Assembly: GCF_004359215.1 (NCBI RefSeq)
Contig: NC_090626.1
Span: 923,825 to 950,033 of the forward strand
Length of the DNA stretch: 26,209 nt
Direction of reading: 5' to 3'
Source: Bremia lactucae
Lineage: Eukaryota > Oomycota > Peronosporomycetes > Peronosporales > Peronosporaceae
Position numbers and translations under genes: made by a program. Positions 17,816 to 25,898 of this stretch are shown in pieces; within the stretch, counting starts at the first letter, position 1, and each line of letters opens with the position of its first letter. Under the pieces are notes generated by a model that saw nothing but the letters and a program-made list of their open reading frames with translations, did not search any database and was not told the origin of the DNA.

Positions 17816-18427
17816 TTACACGAGGCCATTGAGATGGAGGGGCATAAGTGATATGCCACACATCACATTGCCACGTTTGATACGACTGGCTTGTGACATC
17901 GACTGAGCACGTTGACGTGTCGTCGGCGGAGCTTTAGGCTCAGAATTCTTTATGTCAGAAACATTATGGATAATGGTCTGAGCAATATACGTTGTGTTTT
18001 TACCCAACCGAGAAGGGGCTCGCCTTTATGGGCAGCGCTCTCATTACGGTCGCTGCGCTAGCCAGCGCAGACGACGAGACAGCATTAGTAAATTTTGCTG
18101 TCTCCTAATTATGAGCAATGAGAGAAGTTTAGATGGGCAATAATGCGCCATCATTTTTCCTCATTAGTATGTTGTCCGCATCACTACTATGAGGTGACGG
18201 CAACGGTGTTGACTCATTGTAGTCGACAATGAGCGACGGATCGGCATTCTCCATTTTAATGAAGATGGATCCTTAAGCCCCGTTAACGCGACAGCAGCAG
18301 CAGCTGTCGGCGTTTCAACTGAGGCATTAGACGCTGCCGGCGTGTTAACGCGGCGCGTGCGCTTCGCGCGTGGTTGTGTGGGTAGCTTCGCAGATGACCC
18401 ACCAACTTTGCCCCTTTCAGGTGGCAT
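17816..18427 (-). pseudogene. Second copy of aORF2
   Basis: MPPERGKVGGSSAK, then RAKRTRRVNTPAASNASVETPTAA and VALTGLKDPS, are followed by a frameshift at about 18265. The same phrases as in the first copy come next (ADPSLIVDYNES, LPSPHSSDADN). A later open stretch gives NTTYIAQTIIHNVSDIKNSEPKAPPTTRQRAQSMSQASRIKRGN and extends about 40 residues beyond the part preserved in the first copy. The frameshift here lies at a different place from the one at 16350, so both copies decayed independently from an open frame of about 200 codons. Confidence 0.6.
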
Positions 18428-18542
18428 ATTAGGCTCCGTGTAAGACACAGATAGCAAGCGTGAATGAGAGAACTAAGCGGCGCGTAAAGCAGCTCGCTGT
18501 TCCTCTGTCCTCTTTGACGAATTTCAAAATGTAAATTCGTTA

Positions 18543-18558
18543 CTAAAGGGTGAAATGG
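18543..18558 (+). other. Polypurine tract beside LTR-A
   Basis: CTAAAGGGTGAAATGG directly precedes TGTAACGGGC at 18559. It parallels the tract at 16673-16687 and makes this the 3' end of an element-2-type copy. Confidence 0.65.
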
Positions 18559-19082
18559 TGTAACGGGCTAAAGTTGCTTTAATGTTACACAGTCCCCGTT
18601 TAGTACACTTTGTGTACTTAAGGGGATGGTCAATTACTATAATAAAGTAGTTAGACCCACCCTTGCGTATGTGATGCACATAGGTGCATTCACATTAGGA
18701 AAGATGACGCTTCGCGTTATGCGTGATGACGGCTAGCGTCCTTCGTTACGCGAGGTATCTAGAAAGATACGCTCGCAATACATATTAGTGTTATCTATAG
18801 AGATGACGTTTTAATTGGTAAAAATAGGTATTTGTATTTAATACGATTAGATATAAATCAGTCTGAAAACTACTTCCTACTTGGTAAGTGCGCACGAGGA
18901 GCCGGATTACCGCTCCCGTGACGACACTTAACCAGAGTACTTAGTGTGTTGGGTGAGGACGCTAACGCGCCCACCACAACTACCTTACTGCACGCAAGAG
19001 AAGCAGGTTAAACCGCTTCCCTCGCTGTGCTAGGGTGTGTGTCAAAGTAGAGCGTGGGCGCGTTTCGACGTGCCCGCCTATA
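18559..19082 (+). repeat. LTR family A, 3' LTR of a truncated element-2-type copy
   Basis: It runs from TGTAACGGGCTAAAG to CCTATA and is collinear with 16688-17214. Its last bases TATA replace the expected TACA. Only the 3' end of the parent element (aORF2, polypurine tract, LTR) remains, from about 17790. Confidence 0.8.
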
Positions 19083-19442
19083 CGCATTGTCGTCTACCCG
19101 GAAAGGCAACGACATGAAGGCGTTTGCAATCGTGGCGGTAATGATAAGCCATAGCTTACAAACGACGGTTCGGAATGCCTCGTCAAAGGCGGAGGCTTGG
19201 GGATTCTGAGATTTTTTTCTTCGACAAAGTGCCCACAATGGTGTTCAATTTGCGGCGTCAGCTTAATGAATTCAAGTTACCAAGGGTGGTAAGATCTTGG
19301 AACATTTCATGAAATTTGACGCACCTTTTATGTCGATGCAAGCGACGGGATAATAAGAAATATCAGTGAATGAACAGATGCTAATCCTGTTTAAAAGTAC
19401 TATGACCATATTGCCAAGATCGCCGAGAAGATAAACGGAATT
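19083..19442 (+). pseudogene. Ty1/copia Gag fragment
   Basis: The plus strand gives MKAFAIVAVMISHSLQTTVRNASSKAEAWGF (ATG at 19114), then in other frames NLRRQLNEFKLP and GKILEHFMKFDAPFMSMQATG. These are phrases of the UBN2-type Gag of copia elements. A TGA follows WGF and at least two frameshifts are present. No copia LTR or pol accompanies it, and LTR-C of element 3 begins at 19443. It is likely old flanking sequence into which element 3 inserted. Confidence 0.7.
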
Positions 19443-19910
19443 TGTAGCGGAGCTGCCTCGCTCCTAAAGTCAGAGGGAGACTTTTAGAATAACAGTTACT
19501 TAGTTCTATATAACTAATGAGTTTATCAACTCAGGGAGTCGTACAAGCTATTAAAGCTTGATTATTCCTAGTTCGAGGGATTTAGGAGTTCGTAGAACCA
19601 AGTGGAAACTAGTGCCCAAGAGTATATACCTTAGAAAGGCTTCTATCTCTTGCAGATCAATGCAAGGCACTTAATGCTTTAAGATCAAAAGGGGAACTGC
19701 ACTATGCTTAATTATTTAATTAAAACTTTACCCTAGCTAATTTAAAATTGATTTCGGCCGCCAGATTTATATCTGGCGGCGACCACAATTGTTACCCATA
19801 ATAAATGGGATTTAAGTAATTAACTATTATAGAGTAGGATAAAGGGTATTTAACCCAAAAATTAAATGTAACACAACAACAGTTCTCTAACCAATGTGCG
19901 CTCCATTACA
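19443..19910 (-). repeat. 3' LTR of element 3 (LTR family C)
   Basis: It starts TGTAGCGGAGCTGCC and ends CTCCATTACA, so on the minus strand it reads TG to CA. It matches 25482-25898 over most of its length, including CTTAGTTCTATATAACTAATGA, GAGTCGTACAAGCTATTAAAGCTT and the palindromic GGCCGCCAGAT...ATCTGGCGGC segment. The end at 19910 is set by the polypurine tract that follows. Confidence 0.8.
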
Positions 19911-19922
19911 CCCTCCCCCACC
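19911..19922 (-). other. Polypurine tract of element 3
   Basis: On the minus strand GGTGGGGGAGGG abuts TGTAATGGAGCG, the first bases of the 3' LTR. Confidence 0.65.
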
Positions 19923-20021
19923 AGACTGCTGGCAGCGAGTGACAACATTCGCTCCATTTCCTCTTTGAGGTTGGAACGTAAACAGCTAACCGTTTGGTTG
20001 TGTTTTGCTTTGATTTCTCCC

Positions 20022-20880
20022 ATGACAACTAAGCGTGAGTCACCGACTCTTAGCACCTTCGTCGACGATGAGGGAACGGTGGACTTTGAAAGTTACACTC
20101 CATCAGAGGAGGAGGAGAAAGATCGTCGTTCTCTCACGCCTTCTCCTAAGGATGAACGTCGGCGGGCCCCGAATCCGTTCCCAGAACGTGGTGCCGCTGA
20201 TGTTTTAACTGCATTGAGCAGGACACAGGACCCTGAGTCCAACATATTACGAATTCGCTCGATGAAGAGCAAGAGCGGGCAATCCTGATAGAAGAACAAG
20301 CTCGTCGTCGAGCTGCCGAGATAGCGAAAGCTAAAGCTCATAGTGAATACAGATTCACCCTACTTAGTGCGCGAGCGTCACAAAGAGACCGCGGGTCACA
20401 GCTTGGCCATCTAGATCTCCGTTCCCACGGCGAGGAAGCCGGAGGAGATCGCTGCTCGCGACGCTATTCTTGAGCGATACCTTACGCCAAAGGTAATGAC
20501 GCGTTGTCAGAATGTGACGTGTTTACGTTATCAAGCCCGTGGGGCTTCGCAGCCACTTTACCAGATACTGGTATTGGCCCTCAAGACGACATCGCTTAAA
20601 AGTTTCTCCACGTGAAACTGAAGGTTCCCCCGCTCATCAAGCAGCGGGCCGGGGGCCGGAATCTCAACGGAAGCATTTGATGCTCTACAGCACGAGGTGC
20701 AACTTTTTACGTGAGAGCCTTGCTCGGGTTGAGGGCTCTTTTGAGGCGGTTCAAAACCGTCTTTTGATGCTGGAACGTCAGCAACCTCGTTAAGAGGGCT
20801 AGCTGGACATCCTCGTGAGGATGCAGAAATCTGCGGCACGACCGCCTGTCTCGGCGCAAGCGCATTTAAATCCACGTGGG
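20022..20880 (+). pseudogene. Opposite-strand ORF of element 3 (aORF3), unknown function
   Basis: It begins about 110 bp from the 3' LTR and reads toward pol. ATG at 20022 opens MTTKRESPTLSTFVDDEGTVDFESYTPSEEEEKDRRSLTPSP, an acidic, Ser/Pro-rich N-terminus like those of aORF1 and aORF2 in character but not in text. A frameshift at about 20260 leads to a strongly helical charged stretch (RAILIEEQARRRAAEIAKAKAHSEYRF). After further frame changes, EVQLF and ESLARVEGSFEAVQNRLLMLERQQ suggest a coiled coil near 20690-20790. I recognise no family. It might be a captured gag-like gene of another element, but it has no zinc knuckle or capsid motif that I can see. Confidence 0.5.
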
Positions 20881-21059
20881 GAGGTCACCGAGATGGCTTA
20901 AGCAAGCTGACGTAGAACATTGGGTGTGTCCGTAGCTTGCTAGGACGGTTTAGCGTGTAAATGGTCCAATGAATGTGGGCGCAATATGGTCTTGAAGATT
21001 GCCGAAACCAAGCTAAAGTAGGTAGATTCTTAGCGTTTAATATACACGCAGTGGTATCG

Positions 21060-21590
21060 TTGACGGAACGCGTGGGTGGGTGAGACCGTTGACATAGAAC
21101 GGAGTGTAGCCTGTAGAGGCATGGACAGCGTTATTTAATGCAAATTCCACCACTGGAAGCATTGAGCTCCAGCGCTTTGGTTGCCATTGGCAAAATGTGA
21201 TTTCTATACACGCGATCGATGAATAGCCTTGCTGTATGTTGACCATCAATGGTATCCAGCACAGCAGCTAAATGAGCCGTTTTGCACAACTTGTCAACAA
21301 AGACCACTATGCCAGAGTTACCAGCCGAATCTTTCGGTAGACCCAAACAAATCCATACTAATGGACTCCTAACACCCTATGGGTACGGGTAGACTTGCCA
21401 GTGGCGCAGCTGCATGAGCCGAGGGTTTAACCCTTTGGCAAGTTTCGCATGTGCGAACGTATGTGCTGACGCATTTATAAACTTTGGGCCCCCAACAAAT
21501 CTGGCTGAATGAGCCGTAGGTCTTTTCTCTACCGAGTTGACCACCAACAGTATCGCATGTCTCATAGAGGATTCGATACTTCAAATTCTC
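21060..21590 (-). pseudogene. Integrase of element 3, core partly deleted
   Basis: From about 21590, CDTVGGQLGREKTYGSFSQICW and YKCVSTYVRTCETCQRVKPS give a zinc finger (CETC present, His pair altered). Then GLPKDSAGNSGIVVFVDKLCKTAHLAAVLDTI and RLFIDRVYRNHILP lead into the core. The text jumps, with a frame change near 21180, to RWSSMLPVVEFALNNAVHASTGYTPFYVNGLTHPRVP. The stretch with the second catalytic Asp (SDRDPRFT-type) and the catalytic Glu is absent, an internal deletion of several dozen residues. The gene ends at about 21060 without SH3 or chromodomain. Confidence 0.75.
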
Positions 21591-21633
21591 ATTTTGAGGA
21601 CATTATCGCGTGCCTCCTAAAGGATTCGGTACT

Positions 21634-22330
21634 TCAAATTCTCATCATGAGGAACATGACGCGCGGAGAGTCCGCAGCGTCCGTGCAATAAAGCAACAGA
21701 TCATTATCGATACAAAATCGATGTAACTTTGCACACAAACGTGCCGACAATTTAAAACCCGAATCAGTGCTCTTTAGAACTCGTAGAAGAGCTACACACT
21801 GTTCATCCTTGGCGTAAGTCGGACGGATTAATTCAGTAATAGGCGACATTATAGTCTTTAAATGAGAGCGCTCATAATCCGGTTTGCGTGATAATGCATC
21901 AGCCAAAGCATTCTGTTTGCCAGGCTTATACTTCACCTCGAAGTTGTATTTGGCGGAGAAGGATGGCCATCGGGTCATTCTATGTGAGGGATGGGGCGAC
22001 TTAGTCGCAGTGCTTGGTGACGCGTGATCTGTATATATCACAAACGGATTAGAGCCGAGCAGATGAACTCTGAATTTGACGAAAGCATGCTTCATAGCAA
22101 GTAACTCCTCTTTGTCATGAACTGGGAGTAGTTCTTTTGCGCAGTTTTAAGCTGTCTAGACGTGAACGCAATCACACGTTCACGCCCATCAGCATCTGTT
22201 CGTGACAGAGCACTGCCAATGGCAAAATCCGATGCGTCACAGCGACACGGAAAGGCCAATTTGGAATTGGCAGTGCCAGAATCGGGGCATGGATACGACT
22301 ATCCTTAACTGCTTCAAAAGCATTATGTTC
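21634..22330 (-). pseudogene. RNase H of element 3
   Basis: The minus strand reads NAFEAVKDSRIHAPILALP near 22310, then after frame changes MKHAFVKFRVHLLGSNPFVIYTDHAS (from 22095), MTRWPSFSAKYNFEVKYKPGKQNALADALSRKPDYE and a linker down to 21634. YTDHAS keeps its Asp. The first Asp region (22190-22250) reads in broken frames. This frame is open for 153 codons, the longest intact pol stretch in element 3. Confidence 0.8.
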
Positions 22331-23010
22331 TGTGCTAGTCCAGCACCAATCTGTATCCTATTGAAGGAGATTAGATAATGGCCTAGCCATATCCACGTAT
22401 TTTTCGTTTTATTTGTGTAATTAATTGGCGAGACCCAACCACTTTCGCAAATCCTTTTGATTTTTACGAACCGGTCAATCAACTATGGCTTTTACCTTAG
22501 CGGAATCCACTTTAGGGCCTCGCTTCGCAATGAAGCACCCTAAGAAAGGAATTTCTTCTGCGCCAAAAATGCATTTAGATGCATTGGCATACAATTTATT
22601 TATGCGCATACACCCGAGCACTGCTCGCAAATAGTCTAAATGGTTTTCCATATCCGACCAATCCTGCTCCGCACGACTATGGTCAAAAATGTGACTAAAA
22701 TAAGTTGTTGCAACCTCGATGAGGACGGAATTGTTGCGTCACTAGACACTGAAATGTTGCCGGGGCGTTTAAAAGCCCTTGTTGCATAACTAACCACTCC
22801 CATAGCATACCGCTTAGGGTGCTAACCGCTGTAAGCGGGATATCGCGAGCTCGCAAAAGCAGTTGGTAATAACCATCGACAAAGTCTAGTGCTCTGCACA
22901 TTGTACATCCCACCATATTATTCTGAATATCATCCTTTCTAGGAATGGGGGTTTGTGCTGGTATCTTGGCAGCATTAAGCTTATTATAAGTATTTACAAT
23001 GCGCTATTTA
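22331..23010 (-). pseudogene. Reverse transcriptase of element 3, catalytic site lost
   Basis: From about 23000, NKLNAAKIPAQTPIPRKDD, RALDFVDGYYQLLLRARDIPLTAVS (motif A, Asp present), GMLWEWLVMQQGLLNAPATFQ and FRPHR are readable. A frame change follows, then motif C appears as YFSH in place of YFDD (22691-22702) followed by IFDHSRAEQDWSDMENHLD. Further on come KLYANASKCIFGAEEIPFLGCFIAKRGPKVD and WLGLAN. Replacement of both catalytic Asp should abolish polymerase activity. About three frame changes and two stops are also present. Confidence 0.8.
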
Positions 23011-23583
23011 CTAAGTGCAGCTTTAGTGCGCGGAGTGGGTTATCGATCCATAACGATCCTACGGATAGGCCGAGCCTATAAGGCTTGGCCGCACTCATCA
23101 ATAGACGTTTCGTCTTTTTAGCTCTAAAAGAGCATGTAACGAAGGGATTGCTGCAAGGCTAAATTCACTCTCGATGTTACCGGCTACACCCCTTACTAGT
23201 GTATTTAATTTCTCACTCGTTTCGCTTTGTGACGCTATAGACACTTCCCGTCTCTGCTGTATTGGAGCCGAGGCAATACGCCTCTTAGAGACCGGGACAT
23301 TTACGTCCCCAAATTTCCAGCTTGTATTGGGTCTATACCGGACATGGTGTCTAATTCGACATCCAAAAAGGGGTTAGGTAAATCAAGTTCCTTGTCCAGC
23401 GACCGTTTACGTGTCACTTCACGTGCACTAGAAGAGTTTGACCCGAAATGCCCTGGCGAACCGCCAGTAGTGTCACTAGTAACACTCAGTATGGTGCCAC
23501 CTCGGCCGACCACGCTCCACGTATCTTAGGGGAATTGCACCCTTGATGCCCTGGTGAATCGCCAATAGTATCACTATTGACAC
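23011..23583 (-). other. Protease-RT spacer of element 3
   Basis: No domain is readable in this 570-base stretch between protease and RT. Short direct repeats occur: the phrase GTATCACTATTGACACTCAGCATG-like at 23560-23590 resembles 23465-23495, and GCCACCTCGGCCGACCAC occurs at both 23499 and about 23592. A local duplication of roughly 95 bp is therefore likely in this region. Confidence 0.4.
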
Positions 23584-24240
23584 TCAGCATGTGCCACCTC
23601 GGCCGACCACACTCGGTGGACTTAGAAGTGCCACTCCACGTATCTCAGAGATATTGCACCCTTGATGACTCGGCCTTAGGCTTACATCGCTTTCAGCATT
23701 TTGTGAATCGTTATTACAACGAGTGTCAGTCGACGGATTACGTGCCGTTTCACCCCCTTTTTGAGTCGGGCTCGGAATTAATGTTCTAAAGTTGGAGTTT
23801 AGTAACTCAGACATTCCAATGTCTAAAACGCTGACAGACTCAGTCAGTGATCCGCGCCAATAGCGTTTTTTTTGTTGCTTAGCAACGGTGGGTTCATGAC
23901 TTTCCAAAACTTTGATATGGACATTGCGCGTGGGGCCTAAGGTCTTAGACCTCCAATCGATCCATGGCTCATGGCGTTCGAGCAAGGTCATACCAAGGAT
24001 GAGATCATATCTCGAAATTGAATTAAGGACGAGACAGCGTTCCATACTGTCACAGTCCAAAAACTTCATGCCTAAGTTCAATGGAACTTTAGGAACAGTG
24101 ACACGAGTCCCAGTCGCTAAGCGAACAGTAATTGTATCACTTTCATGCGCTTTAAGCGCCTTAACGTATTGTTGTTTTTCTTCAAGGGAAAGACGTCAAG
24201 AATAATTGCAAGACGCTCCTGAGTCAATTGAAATTGACCA
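23584..24240 (-). pseudogene. Aspartic protease of element 3
   Basis: SISIDSGASCNYS contains an intact D-S-G triad (24217-24225). Six codons further on is a TGA (24196-24198). The frame then continues RLSLEEKQQYVKALKAHESDTITVRLATGTRVTVPKV and PLNLGMKFLDCDSMERCLVLNSISRYDLILGMTLLERHEPWIDW (the DLILGM motif and the downstream EPWIDW phrase). The tail to 23584 has no domain. The fold is complete apart from the premature stop, which makes this the least damaged protease of the three. Confidence 0.8.
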
Positions 24241-24299
24241 TGGCTTATTAAAGCCCTTCACAGTCGTTTGAGCGAACAACAAGCCAGGCTTGTACTCAC

Positions 24300-25358
24300 G
24301 CTCCGTGCCATTACGCACCGAGCTAACTGGGGCTACGTCATGTTTACTTTCACCTCCTAGAGGTTCAACAGAGTCTAGGTCTTCCCCACAGGGCGCCCCG
24401 CACCAACTGGGTATCGACGATTACCCGCACCGTACCAGATTTCTGGTGTAGCTCGAAGTTATTGCTATTTCGAGCTTTACGCGTATTTCGTAGGGGACAG
24501 GCCGGACGTAAATGTTTCGTGCTTCTGCACATATAACATTTACGGATGTTTCTATGCTGTTTAACAGCTTGAAGTGCCTCTTCTTCTTTCTCAACGATAC
24601 CTAGATCCATGGGTTCCGGTATATTAGACGGTTCCCATATGCTCGAAGAGCTTGTTTGGTAAACAGGCGTGCTAACACTAGCAGACTTAAAGTGGAACTC
24701 AGCGCGTAGCGCTATGGCAACTGCCTCTTCGATAGTAGCAGGATTAGATCGGAATAATTTCGTCCGGGCAATGCCCTCATTGAGACCCCCCTATAAAGAT
24801 CGTTACAACAATTGCTTCTTGCACCGGGCCTTTATGTATGGATGCAATGAGAGTTCTCAACTCTTGGACATAGCCCCCTAGGGTTCGTTTACCCTATCAA
24901 ATCGCTATGAGCCGTCCTTGCATGCGAAAAGCCTGATCCGGCGGTGCAAACGTGCTGGTCATTTTCTTTTTTAGCGAATCCCATGAGAGAAAAGCGTCGT
25001 TTATGGACGTACTGCACAATAGTGCCCACTCCATGGCTCTACATTCGAGCTTGGAATTGGCGATAGCCGCATTTTGTCGTTCTGTTAAGAACAAGGCGAA
25101 GTCAATGGACTTCGCCATCTGCTTAATCCGAAAAGGGAGATTTTCTCCCTCATTTCCCTCAAATGTCTTTGCATTGACAGCTAGAGGGCGAGCCTTCGGC
25201 CCTAAATCAGGTACAGGAAGTACCGGGTTGGCATAGATGCCGCAAGGTAATCTTGTACCTGGCCGATCAGGGAGGATTGATATCGCATGAAGGCTCAAGC
25301 CTTGCATGCAGGACCTCTGGTCCCTGGGAGATAATGAACTCCAAAGGTTCAAGCCCAA
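24300..25358 (-). pseudogene. Gag of element 3
   Basis: An open frame from 25358 covers AKTFEGNEGENLPFRIKQMAKSIDFA, LECRAMEWALLCSTSINDAFLSWDSLKKKMTSTFAPPDQAF, the first part of the capsid. After breaks at about 24900-24790, GLNEGIARTKLFRSNPATIEEAVAIALRAEFHFKSA continues the capsid helices. EPMDLGIVEKEEEALQAVKQHRN leads to the knuckle CYMCRSTKHLRPAC, a correct CX2CX4HX4C. The true start may be elsewhere. The Met at 25358 lies inside an 11-bp hairpin (25350-25374). Confidence 0.8.
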
Positions 25359-25467
25359 ACAAAGTTTGGGCTTGTCCTAAGCTGCGCGTTGCGTCTGGGA
25401 AAGTTCTGGAAACTTTTCCATTTCAGTGAAGGCTTAGTCTTATAAAGACTCAGGCGTAGATTGACTA

Positions 25468-25479
25468 CGAGTGCTACCA
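25468..25479 (-). other. Primer-binding site of element 3
   Basis: Two bases inside the 5' LTR the minus strand reads TGGTAGCACTCG, the position and TGG start expected for pairing with a tRNA ending CGAGTGCTACCA. It is not the common initiator-Met site (TGGTATCAGAGC). I cannot name the tRNA from the sequence alone. Confidence 0.55.
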
Positions 25480-25481
25480 AG

Positions 25482-25898
25482 TGTAGCGTAGCTACCTCGC
25501 TCTTCAAGTCAGAGGAAGACGTTTAGACTCAGAGAGTCTCTTAGTTCTATATAACTAATGAATTTAACAACTCAGGGAGTCGTACAAGCTATTAAAGCTT
25601 AATGATTTATAGTTCAAGGAATTCAGGGGCTCGTATAACCAAGTGGCAACTAGTGTCCAAGAATATATACCTTAGAAAGGCTTCTATCTCTTGCAGATCA
25701 CTGCGCAAGCCTTAGGAAGGCACTTTACGCTTTAAGATCAAAAGGGGAGCAGCACTTTATTTAAGTATTTGATCTAAAAAAATACTTTACCTAATTTATA
25801 AATAGATTTCGGCCGCCAGATTTATATTTGGCGGCGACCACATTTGTATCCCCTTAATAAATGGGATTTAAGTAATTAACTACTTTAGATAGGATAAA
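25482..25898 (-). repeat. 5' LTR of element 3 (LTR family C), cut
   Basis: It starts TGTAGCGTAGCTACC and matches 19443 onward to AGGATAAA. The last roughly 60 bp seen in the other copy are missing because another LTR starts at 25899. Confidence 0.8.

Larger units (their letters stand above)
19443..25898 (-). mobile_element. Element 3: minus-strand Ty3/gypsy with LTR family C
   Basis: On the minus strand the order is 5' LTR (25482-25898, cut at its outer end), primer-binding site, gag, protease, RT, RNase H, truncated integrase, then an opposite-strand ORF, polypurine tract and 3' LTR (19443-19910). The gene wording differs from elements 1 and 2, so this is a third family. RT has lost its catalytic Asp pair, the integrase has lost part of its core, and several frameshifts are present. 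No SH3 or chromodomain is readable after integrase. Confidence 0.8.

Noticed and set aside
24952..25236. Plus-strand open frame of 94 codons
   Set aside because: It is antisense to the Gag capsid of element 3 and has no motif of its own.
131..25374. CRISPR array or rho-independent terminators as the reason for the many stem-loops
   Set aside because: Stems differ in sequence from one another, spacing is irregular, there are no spacers between identical repeats, and the context is a eukaryotic retrotransposon nest.
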